From the IMG/VR virus record IMGVR_UViG_3300035210_000189, positions 62,001 through 126,000 of that record: a stretch of 64,000 nt of DNA. One strand, written 5' to 3'. The position numbers and the translations under genes are program-made. The notes below the pieces were generated by a model. That model was not told the DNA's origin. It did not search any database and saw nothing but the letters and a program-made list of their open reading frames with translations. Below are positions 42,113 through 51,010 of this stretch, one piece after another (the first letter of the stretch is position 1; each line of letters opens with the position of its first letter). The stretch is from a virus.

Positions 42113-42181
42113 TAAGTTGATAGCCTTTTATTTGTGTGTGTGTTATAATGCCATCACATAAACAGACAATGAGCACTTAAA

Positions 42182-42517
42182 ATGATGAACCTTACGCTTA
42201 GTTTCGACCAACAACGTAAACGCTTTGAACGTCACCACAAAAAAATCTCGCCTATTGCTTGCGATTATACTTGGGAAGATGATGGTTTTGCGGATGCCAA
42301 TATTAATACTGTTTTTCTTGGTTGGGCAATGGCAGTTACTGCTCATAATCAAGACGAAGTTGATTTGAGCTATGATCCTACTGATGGTTGGCGGATTGTT
42401 TCATCCATGAGTGGTTTTACTGTTCGCTCTCCACAATTCAAACCTTATACAACATTGGATCAGGCTGTGGAATGGGTGAAAGAACAAGGTCTGTTGATTG
42501 TCAATATTGATGACTAA
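42182..42517 (+). CDS. small unknown protein
   Basis: A 111-residue protein with several Trp residues and a C-terminal helix V-E-W-V-K-E-Q-G-L. ATG ATG at the start leaves a one-codon ambiguity. No clear ribosome site apart from GAGCACTTAAA. TATAAT box about 40 bases upstream. Confidence 0.7.
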   Translation: MMNLTLSFDQQRKRFERHHKKISPIACDYTWEDDGFADANINTVFLGWAMAVTAHNQDEVDLSYDPTDGWRIVSSMSGFTVRSPQFKPYTTLDQAVEWVKEQGLLIVNIDD

Positions 42518-42542
42518 TTCAATCTTCTAATTGTAGACAATA

Positions 42543-42570
42543 AAAAACCCGGCTAATGCTGGGTTTTATT
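42543..42570. terminator. bidirectional intrinsic terminator
   Basis: AACCCGGC/GCTGGGTT stem with TAAT loop between converging genes. Confidence 0.85.
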
Positions 42571-42572
42571 TT

Positions 42573-43082
42573 CTATTTAATATTCCATTTTTCTCTGCAA
42601 ACATGCCTTATTCTTTCAATCTCATCTAGGAACCATTGATAATCAGTAGCTAGGTAGATCTTGTATTTACCATTCTTCCCATACCAGTTAAAGTGAATAA
42701 ATGGTAATGTTGAGTGAACCAATAAGTTGAGAAGATCTTTGTTTTGTCTAAGTTTGCATCTTAAACCTTCCAAGATATCTTCAACTTCTTCAGCAGTCAA
42801 TCCTGTTGTTCTTGGATTCAACTTATCCAGTTCATCACCGCGTGTCTTAGCTTCATATCCATACAGCGAACGCAATTCATCATATTGCTGACCAGACCAA
42901 ACCCATGCCCAGTAGCCTTCCATTGATTCGAAATGACCATGTTTGGGATGATTGAATGGATGGTGTGAAAAATTGCTTAATGACTTCCCCAGTTTTGTCT
43001 TTCCTTTGGAAGCTGCATTGATGAATAGAATGCCATCATTATCTGGCGAAATATCTTCTTCGTTTAAAATAGTCAATGTCAT
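42573..43082 (-). CDS. unknown cytosolic protein
   Basis: A 169-residue protein with many Trp, His and Tyr residues and a helix-rich middle (L-T-A-E-E-V-E-D-I-L-E-G-L). Start follows AGGAGTTATTAACA. No domain recognised. Confidence 0.7.
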   Translation of the reverse strand: MTLTILNEEDISPDNDGILFINAASKGKTKLGKSLSNFSHHPFNHPKHGHFESMEGYWAWVWSGQQYDELRSLYGYEAKTRGDELDKLNPRTTGLTAEEVEDILEGLRCKLRQNKDLLNLLVHSTLPFIHFNWYGKNGKYKIYLATDYQWFLDEIERIRHVCREKWNIK

Positions 43083-43158
43083 TGTTAATAACTCCTAATC
43101 GCTTTACTAACAATAACACAGATTTTATTCTTTTCAATTTTGAAAGGTGAGGTCAGAC

Positions 43159-43605
43159 TTATTTTTGTGTGGTGTCTTTTTGAGTTTTCGCTTCAAATTT
43201 TTTGAATTTATTGATGGCTACATTCATTTCATCTTCAAGCTTCTTACGTTTTTGTTCATCAATGATGTGTTGATCAAGTTTTAATTTTGGTCTTTCATTG
43301 AGATCTTGAATACAATCGGTAATCCAAGGGATGAATACACCATGTCTGACAGCCTTAATAGACTTCCAAATGAACACTAAGGTCATTACACCTGCACCAA
43401 CGCAACCCAATGTAAACAGCACCATAGATGCAAGGAAGTAGAGTGGAAAAAAGAAAGCAGACTCAGCCACAAAGCTGATACGGATAATGAATTGGAGCAT
43501 GAAGCCAATCACCATCATTGCCATTGACAGACAGAAGACAGTGCTTTTGACTGAATTGTCTACTAACATCCATTCCGGTATTTTTGATTTCAGGTCTATG
43601 CTCAT
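43159..43605 (-). CDS. two-helix membrane protein
   Basis: A 148-residue protein with membrane helices near residues 22-46 and 52-80, and a charged helical C-terminal tail (about 100-148) that looks coiled-coil-like. ATG 43605 follows GAGGATCGAAAA; the longer in-frame reading is rejected. Topology resembles the family J proteins at 52219-53896, without clear sequence match. Confidence 0.72.
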   Translation of the reverse strand: MSIDLKSKIPEWMLVDNSVKSTVFCLSMAMMVIGFMLQFIIRISFVAESAFFFPLYFLASMVLFTLGCVGAGVMTLVFIWKSIKAVRHGVFIPWITDCIQDLNERPKLKLDQHIIDEQKRKKLEDEMNVAINKFKKFEAKTQKDTTQK

Positions 43606-43676
43606 TTTTCGATCCTCGTTAAATACTGCAATTGTATCAAATATAAACACTTATTGCAATAGATTATAACAATGTA

Positions 43677-44189
43677 TTATATCACTAACATGTTGGCTAG
43701 AGTTAACCTTTGATTGAAATCAACACTGTTGAAATCATACACACCAATAACATCTAGTTCTGGTAGCAGATCTCGAATGTCTTGTCCTTCTGGTTGTTTT
43801 GAACGCATATAAATATTTAACAAATTCTTATCAACACTTGGATAAAAATGACTGGTATATCCATTTCCGTCTCTTACATAATGATAAATGACCTTAGACA
43901 GTTCCAAATGATTTTCGTGCTTTACATCAGCATAAAAAATCCATAACACGTCACCATTTAACTTGTTGTAAAAAGAAAATCGTAAGCTTTTAAATTTTCC
44001 ATTATCAAAAAGAGCATCACAGTCCCTAGACATACCATCAAAAGACAGTTTTAATTTAATGGTATTAAAATTCATTGTTTCTTTTAAAGGCATACCATTA
44101 GCATCCTGTTCGCACAGGACTTCAAAATAACCGGGAAGTCCCCATTTATTTTTATCTTCAAAATCAGTGAGTGTAAATTTTTCGTACAT
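43677..44189 (-). CDS. unknown protein with conserved C-terminal tail (family B)
   Basis: A 170-residue protein joined to its upstream neighbour by a TAATG overlap. The last 30 residues give the family B signature: L-L-P-E-L-D-V-I-G-V-Y-D-F-N-S, F-N-Q-R-L, N-M-L-V-I at the stop. The middle has L-R-F-S-F-Y-N-K, similar to L-H-F-S-F-H-N-K in the neighbour. Confidence 0.78.
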   Translation of the reverse strand: MYEKFTLTDFEDKNKWGLPGYFEVLCEQDANGMPLKETMNFNTIKLKLSFDGMSRDCDALFDNGKFKSLRFSFYNKLNGDVLWIFYADVKHENHLELSKVIYHYVRDGNGYTSHFYPSVDKNLLNIYMRSKQPEGQDIRDLLPELDVIGVYDFNSVDFNQRLTLANMLVI

Positions 44190-44701
44190 TAGATTAATAC
44201 CATATTAGCGAGGGACACTCGTTGTTTAAAAGATTCACTGGTAAAGTCATAGACTCCTGTGATGTGTATTTCTGGTAAAAGTTCTTCCATGACTTCTTTA
44301 TGGCCTGTATGTCTTGCCATTAGCACCTTAATGAGATCTTCTTCCAAAATAGCTCCTAGTCTATGTCTATCACCTTCATGATGACGCCTTCCTGTTTTAC
44401 TGTAAACAAAAGACGTTCTCACGAAGTTTAGATCTTGATCAAAGAGAATGCTGAGATTTTTTGTGAAGTTTTTATTATGAAAAGAAAAGTGAAGTCTTTT
44501 AAGTTCAAACTCATCAGAAAATGAAGCACTGCAGACTTCATTCAAACCATTAAAAGATAAACCTGTTTTAATATCAAGATTTTTTATTTCTTTATGTTTG
44601 GTATAAATATCAAATTTTTCTTTCGCCAATGACACAAGACGAATAACCAGTCCCGTTTTATTGACGGTCAGGAAATTTGAAATAACGGGAGCATTTACCA
44701 T
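44189..44701 (-). CDS. unknown protein with conserved C-terminal tail (family B)
   Basis: A 170-residue paralogue of the next downstream gene, start at ATG 44701 after AAAAGG. The tail reads L-L-P-E-I-H-I-T-G-V-Y-D-F-T-S, F-K-Q-R-V, N-M-V-L-I. First gene of a two-gene operon. Confidence 0.78.
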   Translation of the reverse strand: MVNAPVISNFLTVNKTGLVIRLVSLAKEKFDIYTKHKEIKNLDIKTGLSFNGLNEVCSASFSDEFELKRLHFSFHNKNFTKNLSILFDQDLNFVRTSFVYSKTGRRHHEGDRHRLGAILEEDLIKVLMARHTGHKEVMEELLPEIHITGVYDFTSESFKQRVSLANMVLI

Positions 44702-44758
44702 AGATAACACCTTTTAATAGTAATCGTCAGTTTATCACAATTAAGCAAAGATAATCAA

Positions 44759-44894
44759 GCATTATCAATAGACCGTCAGTTGATTTCACCTATGATAAGA
44801 ATATCCGTGCAGTCTTCATTGAGCATTATCAATAGACCGTCGGTTGATTTCACCTATAATAAGAATATCCGTACAGTCTTCATTGAGCATTATC
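44759..44894. repeat. two 64-bp direct repeats
   Basis: A 64-base unit beginning GCATTATCAATAGACCGTC occurs at 44759-44822 and 44823-44886 with three differences, followed by an eight-base partial copy. Each unit contains TTGATTTCACCTATRATAA. The repeats lie between the divergent starts at 44701 and 44961, so an operator, duplicated promoter or iteron role is possible. Confidence 0.8.
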
Positions 44895-44960
44895 TTTAAA
44901 TAAGTCTTGTGGTGGATTGATAAAAGCATTATAATGAGCCATCTTAAATTATGAAGGATA

Positions 44961-45515
44961 ATGAAAATGCCCCCTGTTATGAAGCTTAAAAAAGATGACC
45001 TATTCGTTGTGACCACTGACATTGCTGGTTCGGCTATCAAGGCTGGTCATATTGTATTTGTCCATAAAGGTGGTGCTAATCCGATTATGGCACGCTTCGA
45101 TGAGGTTACTAGTAAAACGGTTTCTTACAAGAAAGAAGCCACTGCACACTTCATGAAATACCTTCGTCCAGCGACAGCCGCTGACATCAAGGGCGATTTT
45201 GCTGATTGTGTCATTTTGAAGAATGATGAACATGAAACCCATCGTGGTGTTGCTTTCAATACCGTAGTAGGAATTAATAAAAAACCTGTCTTTGCTATTG
45301 CTAACACAGGTGTGGGCGGTATGACGACTGTTGAGCTTCATGATACAGACAAAGCCACAGAAATCATGGAAAAGTTTCGTCAACTGTTGAATGCACATTC
45401 GACGACTGGCAAAGATGACTTGGATGAATTCGTTTACGAAGGCTTTGTAAACTTCCTTATGCATGACAGCAAAATCATGAATGTCGAAACTTACGTCAAG
45501 TATCGTTACACCTGA
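44961..45515 (+). CDS. unknown protein
   Basis: A 184-residue protein, start at ATG 44961 or two codons later. The first 75 residues (D-D-L-F-V-V-T-T-D, A-G-H-I-V-F-V-H-K-G-G) look like a small beta-barrel, then an alpha/beta part. No family recognised. Lies downstream of the 64-bp repeats. Confidence 0.7.
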   Translation: MKMPPVMKLKKDDLFVVTTDIAGSAIKAGHIVFVHKGGANPIMARFDEVTSKTVSYKKEATAHFMKYLRPATAADIKGDFADCVILKNDEHETHRGVAFNTVVGINKKPVFAIANTGVGGMTTVELHDTDKATEIMEKFRQLLNAHSTTGKDDLDEFVYEGFVNFLMHDSKIMNVETYVKYRYT

Positions 45516-45684
45516 TAATCGGCTATTATTCTGCCAAAAAATAGGATGTCTACGGATGTCCTTTTTTTCATCAACCACATAAATCCGTTTTAGCCACATA
45601 CCATGATGTTATATTATCTTAACTTTTCGTTGATCTATATCAATAAATAGTGTATAATTCTAATATCATTAAGGTGCCTAAATT

Positions 45685-46683
45685 ATGCATAGCTTCCATT
45701 CTCATCACTCTCACGACGAACATGCCCACGACACGGTGAACGTGGCAAACCATGATCATTGTCCTAGTCTCCACATTCATGAAATCAATAAGCAAAAATC
45801 CAGTGGCCGCAAAAAGCTTGCCATTATTATGGGTATTACCTTTGCTTTTGCGATTGTTGAAATGATTGGTGGTTGGTTTTCTGGTTCATTGGCTTTGATT
45901 TCTGACGCATTCCATATGTTAACCGACTCATCTTCACTGATGTTGGCTTTAATTATGGCAATTCTTGCCCAAAAGCCCGCCGATGATAGATATTCCTATG
46001 GACATGGACGTTGGGAGATTATCGGGGCATTACTGAATGGTTTATTCATGATTGCAGTGATTGTCTTCTTGGTCTATGAAGGCATTGAACGTATTATTAA
46101 TCCAAGGCCCGTTGAATCGACTACCATTATTTGGATTGCTTCCATTGGATTGGCTATCAATATCTTTGCAGCATGGTTATTGCACTCACACAGCCACTCA
46201 TTAAACACCCGAGGTGCCTTTCTCCATGTGCTTGGTGATTTACTGGGTAGCGTTGCCGCTATTGCTGCAGGTGTAATTATTTATTTCACTGGCATGACCG
46301 TCTTTGACCCGATTATTTCTATTGTGGTTGCTCTTATTTTGGTTGTTCCTACTTACAACTTGTTGAAACAAACAGCCAGAATTATCTTAGAAGGCGTGCC
46401 AGAACATATTGATTATGTCGAAGTTGGTAAAAATTTGAATGAAATTCCTAATGTTATCTCTGTCCATGACCTCCATATTTGGTCTATGACTTCTGAACAT
46501 ATCTCATTGTCTGCACACGTTGAAATTTCTAGCATGAATGAATGGGAAACAGTATTAGCTGATATTCAATTGATGTTATCTGAGAAGTTTCAGATTAATC
46601 ACATAACCTTACAACCCGAAGTACATAAAGAAGATTTAGAAAACAATCATGATGAAGTTGACGAACATCATCACGCTCATTAA
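45685..46683 (+). CDS. cation diffusion facilitator (zinc-type, CzcD/ZitB-like)
   Basis: A 332-residue inner-membrane metal/proton antiporter exporting Zn2+ (or related ions) from the cytosol. Six membrane helices. The transport site is visible as S-D-A-F-H-M-L-T-D in helix 2 and H-V-L-G-D in helix 5, the His-Asp pair pattern of zinc CDFs. The N-terminus is His-rich (H-S-H-H-S-H-D-E-H-A-H) and the C-terminus ends H-H-H-A-H. It stands alone with its own promoter, with no visible metal regulator beside it. Confidence 0.93.
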   Translation: MHSFHSHHSHDEHAHDTVNVANHDHCPSLHIHEINKQKSSGRKKLAIIMGITFAFAIVEMIGGWFSGSLALISDAFHMLTDSSSLMLALIMAILAQKPADDRYSYGHGRWEIIGALLNGLFMIAVIVFLVYEGIERIINPRPVESTTIIWIASIGLAINIFAAWLLHSHSHSLNTRGAFLHVLGDLLGSVAAIAAGVIIYFTGMTVFDPIISIVVALILVVPTYNLLKQTARIILEGVPEHIDYVEVGKNLNEIPNVISVHDLHIWSMTSEHISLSAHVEISSMNEWETVLADIQLMLSEKFQINHITLQPEVHKEDLENNHDEVDEHHHAH

Positions 46684-46748
46684 ATAACGCTTTTAACTGT
46701 CCGTTTTTTGTGATATAATCGCTGTATTATCAATAACGGACTTTTAAC

Positions 46749-47027
46749 ATGAACCTTTTGAAATACTTGTTTGACTGGAACAACCACCCAATCCGCATTC
46801 TTTATGTTCTCATTCCCATTGTTATCCTTAAATTTGGCTATTTACTGGCCTATTCCATTGCACAGATTAATGTAAATAACGATTGGCTTCCACTGTCAGT
46901 GACCATACTTGGTTTTATTATTCTGACGGTTTGTGTATGGCCTCTATTTAAGATTATTCGTGATAAGGAAGCCGAAAACAAATTAAAAGAACAGCATAAA
47001 AAAGATGAAAATGATCAAAAAAATTGA
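46749..47027 (+). CDS. small two-helix membrane protein
   Basis: A 92-residue protein with membrane helices near residues 16-38 and 45-68 and a charged cytosolic tail. Own TATAAT box just upstream, 65 bases after the CDF gene. Could be a transporter partner, but only by position. Confidence 0.7.
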   Translation: MNLLKYLFDWNNHPIRILYVLIPIVILKFGYLLAYSIAQINVNNDWLPLSVTILGFIILTVCVWPLFKIIRDKEAENKLKEQHKKDENDQKN

Positions 47028-47120
47028 CCTTTTTATTTTTAATTGATATACTAACTACCTAAATTAAACAGATAGATCTGTTTAACAATTAACAGCCTGC
47101 AACATCTTGGAGTTTATTAA

Positions 47121-47453
47121 ATGACTAACGCTACTATTAAAATTGATAACAAAGAAATATCTACACTGGCGGCAGAATGGCTTGATGCTATTGAAACCAT
47201 TCCAAACGAAAGTATTTATTCAAAAATGAAAGTTCGTGAAGAGTCCATGAATTTGTGGAATATGTTCCGCAACAACTGTGATGTGCTGGTTAATGGCGAT
47301 GTTTCCATTGTTGTGACCGAAGTTGACATCATGCAAAAATCGAAGGCGTATGCGGTGTTTGTTCACTCTCTGCCAGAAAACATTCGAGAGTTGTTTAATA
47401 GCAAGTTTGAAAACTTTTGGGACGCTGTTTGCACCCATATGGTTCTAAAATAA
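47121..47453 (+). CDS. small unknown protein
   Basis: A 110-residue helical protein, start after CTTGGAGTTTATTAA. No motif recognised. A terminator follows directly. Confidence 0.7.
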   Translation: MTNATIKIDNKEISTLAAEWLDAIETIPNESIYSKMKVREESMNLWNMFRNNCDVLVNGDVSIVVTEVDIMQKSKAYAVFVHSLPENIRELFNSKFENFWDAVCTHMVLK

Positions 47454-47463
47454 AATAGAACTC

Positions 47464-47494
47464 GAAAAAAAAGCCTCTTCGGAGGCTTTATTTT
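47464..47494. terminator. bidirectional intrinsic terminator
   Basis: AAGCCTC/GAGGCTT stem with TTCG loop between converging genes. Confidence 0.9.
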
Positions 47495-48390
47495 TTGAAG
47501 ATTAAATCTAATTGACCTTCATAATCATTGATGTTAGGCAACCCATCACAATTGTAATCAGCATTGAAACTACTGCCAATGTTTGAGAAGTATCTTTTTT
47601 CCATTACACACTCATAATCTTTTGGTGATTTTGTTGTTCTTACAACGACTACATTAGGGACATTGAGTAAGGTAGTGGAATGCACACCGTCCATTCTAAA
47701 TTTCAAAGTTTGCGTTAAGCTTTCAATGATATAGTTTTCTGGATATACATCGTTTTCTTGATTTCTTGTTGAACCATTACCTTTATAGATGTCTCTTTGG
47801 GATTTATACACGTCATCACTGTAATCAAAATCAATAGAAATGTTCAAGTTACCTACTGAGCTTGCTAATTCTGTTGTGTTTGTTACCATTGTGATGTCTT
47901 TATTCTTATTCACACCTGTATATTCAACTGAATATCTTTTATGGTTTCCACTTTCTATCAGTGGTGGATTAGTTTTCAGTTCAAATGATATCACTGGTGC
48001 CGAGTATGCTGGTTTGTTTTCAACCATTTCATAGTTTTCATTAGGTAGTAACGACTTTAATGCTAAACTTGTTTTTGTTTTTTCCATGTCTGATATAATA
48101 ACTCTTCTCAGTGGTGGCGTAAAACTGTCATCAATAGTATAACGTCTACCTTGTAAAAGCTTCTGTTCCTTCTGTCTATACAACTCAGGATCAATTTTGT
48201 CGATAGCGGTACTTAGCACTTCATCTTCAATACCCACAAAAGAGTCTTTCTTTACTGTTTCAACGGTTTCAACTGGTTTTGCATGATTGATACCTTCAAT
48301 TTCAACTTCTTTCTCTTTGCTGATGCTGTAATATAAAACACCCGCTACAATTATTACTGGTACCCATATTAACACGTCCTTCTTTGCCAT
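47488..48390 (-). CDS. membrane-anchored periplasmic protein
   Basis: A 300-residue protein with one N-terminal signal-anchor helix (residues 7-22) and a large beta-rich outer domain. The C-terminal Y-N-C-D-G-L-P-N-I-N-D-Y-E resembles a calcium-binding D-x-[DN]-x-D-G-type loop, though its first acidic positions are not all kept. Two cysteines frame it. Function unknown. Confidence 0.75.
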   Translation of the reverse strand: MAKKDVLIWVPVIIVAGVLYYSISKEKEVEIEGINHAKPVETVETVKKDSFVGIEDEVLSTAIDKIDPELYRQKEQKLLQGRRYTIDDSFTPPLRRVIISDMEKTKTSLALKSLLPNENYEMVENKPAYSAPVISFELKTNPPLIESGNHKRYSVEYTGVNKNKDITMVTNTTELASSVGNLNISIDFDYSDDVYKSQRDIYKGNGSTRNQENDVYPENYIIESLTQTLKFRMDGVHSTTLLNVPNVVVVRTTKSPKDYECVMEKRYFSNIGSSFNADYNCDGLPNINDYEGQLDLIFKK

Positions 48391-48664
48391 CTTAAATTCC
48401 TATATGTGCTCTTTAAATAAGACCATATATTCATTATAATGTCAATATATTCTTATTTATATAAAGTCATTTTTGAGCATTATATTAGTCATTAAATGGT
48501 ATGATTTGCAATAAAACTGTCATCTTATAAATTTAACTTTTCTTATTTAATTGAGGATTAACGATATAATTGCTTTTGATGGTTATTAAACGATTACTTA
48601 TTGAAAATATTTTTAAATTTATTTTTGTTTAATTGGCGATATATACCATTTATTAAATTTAAAG
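48391..48664. other. gene-poor AT-rich stretch
   Basis: About 275 bases with no convincing gene. It holds the upstream region of the minus-strand gene at 47488 and a plus-strand TATAAT-like box near 48565 with only an 17-codon reading frame behind it. Confidence 0.5.
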
Positions 48665-48693
48665 CAAAAAAAAGAGCCATCAGGCTCTTTGTT
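48665..48693. terminator. intrinsic terminator
   Basis: AAAGAGCC/GGCTCTTT stem; A-run on one side serves the minus-strand gene. Confidence 0.85.
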
Positions 48694-48951
48694 TTACTGT
48701 TTTGGTATATAGACTGGAACGGGTAATGTTTTACCATCGAAGCAACGATGTGGGCCAGCCAAATGCCAAACCTTTTCGTCATCTTGTGTTCCAATGTATT
48801 CACAATTTTCTATCTGGAATTTCTTATAGCTGAAACCATAACCTGTCGTCTGCAACTTATTATCACCGAAGCTGCTGTCATTGACGGCGTTAGCACAACC
48901 TGTTAACAAAATACTGCCTGCGATCAAAACTCCATACATTAACTTATTCAT
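48694..48951 (-). CDS. small lipoprotein
   Basis: An 85-residue lipoprotein: signal with lipobox L-T-G-C at residues 16-19, mature part of about 67 residues with two cysteines (N-C-E-Y, R-C-F-D) likely disulfide-bonded. AAGGAG precedes the ATG. Function unknown. Confidence 0.8.
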   Translation of the reverse strand: MNKLMYGVLIAGSILLTGCANAVNDSSFGDNKLQTTGYGFSYKKFQIENCEYIGTQDDEKVWHLAGPHRCFDGKTLPVPVYIPKQ

Positions 48952-49061
48952 TGAAACTCCTTTTAGTCGTTAACAACTTTATATTACAATTAAAGAATTA
49001 AGTCAACTACTAATCAAAGTTTTAATGAACATTTTCAATGATATATTGTTAATAACAGTCT

Positions 49062-49508
49062 TTAACTAACGACTTTTTGAGACTTGCGAAGTTCTTTCAG
49101 TTTATGCTCAATCTTGCCTTTTTCGAAATTACAATCCATGCACATCGTTTGTGTATTGGCGATATTGTCAGCCCCACCCAGAGAACGAGCTAAAATGTGA
49201 TCATGCGTCATTAATACTTGTTGTCCATTATCACGAACAGCCCACAAGTTAATATGATACTTTGCATCCATATGATGTCGTTCCATTGCAAAGAATGCAC
49301 CCTTAACACCACAATCAACACATTCGATACCATGTGTTGCAAATGTGCGAAGACGAAGTGAAGACAGTTTAATTGGTTCGCCATCAAAAGAAATACGTTT
49401 ATCACGCTCTTTGTATTCAATCCCAGTAGAACCGTCATTGTGTTCTCGGATAGCTTTGAGTGTTTTTTCAATGTCGCACTTTTTCAGTCGAACATAGTTA
49501 GTAGCCAT
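49062..49508 (-). CDS. HNH endonuclease
   Basis: A 148-residue nuclease of the HNH/beta-beta-alpha-metal fold. C-V-D-C (about residues 73-76) and C-M-D-C (about 127-130) form a structural zinc site; the active core is M-T-H-D-H-I-L-A-R-S-L-G-G...N-T-Q-T-M-C-x-x-C-N-F-E-K-G. The N-terminal 65 residues are a separate basic region. Such genes are frequent as free-standing homing or packaging nucleases in phages. Confidence 0.9.
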   Translation of the reverse strand: MATNYVRLKKCDIEKTLKAIREHNDGSTGIEYKERDKRISFDGEPIKLSSLRLRTFATHGIECVDCGVKGAFFAMERHHMDAKYHINLWAVRDNGQQVLMTHDHILARSLGGADNIANTQTMCMDCNFEKGKIEHKLKELRKSQKVVS

Positions 49509-49551
49509 GAATTGTGTTCCTTTAATTTGTTCAATTAAACAATTATAACAA

Positions 49552-49606
49552 AAAACTGGCCGTTAAGCCAGTGATTAATGAACAAAAAATCGCCATCAGG
49601 CGACTT
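49552..49606 (-). terminator. two tandem intrinsic terminators
   Basis: On the minus strand, stem TCGCC/GGCGA with T-run, then CACTGGC/GCCAGT with T-run, both after the gene at 49607. Two in a row is unusual here and insulates the HNH gene. Confidence 0.75.
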
Positions 49607-49954
49607 TTAAGGTTTTGCTGGTTTCCATCTTGGATTTACATCTTCAAGCTTACTTTCAGTGATAGTTTTAGGCTTGTAAGATTCAGTTATGAATGCACCC
49701 ATTTCCTTGCCGTCAAGTTTGTAATTAGTTTTGTTCGCTACTTTTTCAGCGTCAACTTTGTATTCTTGTCCTCTGAATTCAACTCTTGCAGCAACTACTG
49801 GACTTTTTTCATCGTATTTCAAGCCATCAATTTTGACTTTTCCTACTTCAATAGCACCTGTTTGAAGATCAACCAAGCATTCTTTCTGGATGTTTTTACC
49901 ATCGGCTCTTGTTTCAACAAATGAAGCCTTCTTTTTAACGTCAGTCTCTTTCAT
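49607..49954 (-). CDS. small basic unknown protein
   Basis: A 115-residue lysine-rich, probably beta-rich protein (E-C-L-V-D-L-Q-T-G-A-I-E-V-G-K-V-K-I-D). AAGAGATTG precedes the start and TATAAT lies upstream on the minus strand. No family recognised. Confidence 0.7.
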   Translation of the reverse strand: MKETDVKKKASFVETRADGKNIQKECLVDLQTGAIEVGKVKIDGLKYDEKSPVVAARVEFRGQEYKVDAEKVANKTNYKLDGKEMGAFITESYKPKTITESKLEDVNPRWKPAKP

Positions 49955-50070
49955 TTTTCAATCTCTTGTTTTTTATCATTATAGCATATTTAAAATATTC
50001 CTCAAATCACCTTGCCGATTTTTTACGTTTCTGTTATAATCCATTCATTAAATCACATGAGGCTTTACCC

Positions 50071-50559
50071 ATGAATACTGTACGTCTTGAAGTCGTTATT
50101 AATGCCTTTCAAAATATTCCTGATCTTGCTCCCAGTGACATTGAAAGCTTAGGAATTGTCTTGGATATGGTGGCCCGTAAGAATTTTGCGGGTGCATCCT
50201 ACAGCCTTAAAAATGTTGCGTCCGCTCGACACTTCTATCCAGAAGAATATCGTGTGCATATTGCTTTTTGTAAAGCGATTAAGCTTGAATTGATGGCTCT
50301 TGGCAAAGAACATTATCATCAAGAAATTGCTAAACGCATTGATTTTCTTTTTAATAGCACTTATTTCACGCCTGACATGCCGGTTTTGCTTCCAGCACTC
50401 AGCTATGACAGTAAAAAAGTGTTGAATGTTGAAAAACTTGAAGAAGCTGTTGCTTTTTATGATAACCGTAAAGAAGAATTTGATCCTGTTATTTCTCGTA
50501 TTCTTCAAGAAATTGATGTTAATCATAACTTGATGAAAAATTATTTGAAGGATGTCTAA
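50071..50559 (+). CDS. unknown helical protein
   Basis: A 162-residue helical protein, first of a three-gene operon (50071-51551). ATG follows GAGGCTTTACCC and a TATAAT box. No motif recognised. Confidence 0.7.
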   Translation: MNTVRLEVVINAFQNIPDLAPSDIESLGIVLDMVARKNFAGASYSLKNVASARHFYPEEYRVHIAFCKAIKLELMALGKEHYHQEIAKRIDFLFNSTYFTPDMPVLLPALSYDSKKVLNVEKLEEAVAFYDNRKEEFDPVISRILQEIDVNHNLMKNYLKDV

Positions 50560-50560
50560 T

Positions 50561-51010
50561 ATGGATATCACCACACAAAAACTTAAGGCACAGCATCTTA
50601 AAAGTTTAAATGAAGCTCTTGTGATTGCTGAAACCATCGCAAAAGAACGAACGTCAAACATTTGTTTTTATGCAGGATCGAATCGGGTTGAAATGAATCG
50701 GATGATTGCTGCCAACAATGCAGAGTGTTCAAAGTTTAATGCCGTCTATGGCAAATTCTTTGACCATTTTGAAGCTCAATTTCTGGATGATGTTGATATT
50801 GAGCCGTTTACACAAGAAGACATTAAAAATATGGAGCAGTTGTTTCAAATTAAAATTGATTCCATGAATAAAGCCAAAGATGACTTAATGCGTTACAGCA
50901 CTGACAATATGGTGTCTTTCAGTGTTTCCACAGAAGTCAGTCGAATTACATTTGTGTTTAAAGATATTGTTGATATTATTAAAGAACATTACATGGCTAA
51001 ACATGAATAA
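50561..51010 (+). CDS. unknown helical protein
   Basis: A 149-residue helical protein, start at ATG 50561 after AAGGATGTC. It overlaps the next gene by eight bases. Second gene of the operon. Confidence 0.7.
   Translation: MDITTQKLKAQHLKSLNEALVIAETIAKERTSNICFYAGSNRVEMNRMIAANNAECSKFNAVYGKFFDHFEAQFLDDVDIEPFTQEDIKNMEQLFQIKIDSMNKAKDDLMRYSTDNMVSFSVSTEVSRITFVFKDIVDIIKEHYMAKHE

Noticed and set aside
48594-48803. Minus-strand 69-residue frame overlapping the small lipoprotein gene
   Set aside because: It crosses a terminator and overlaps a better gene with lipobox and ribosome site.
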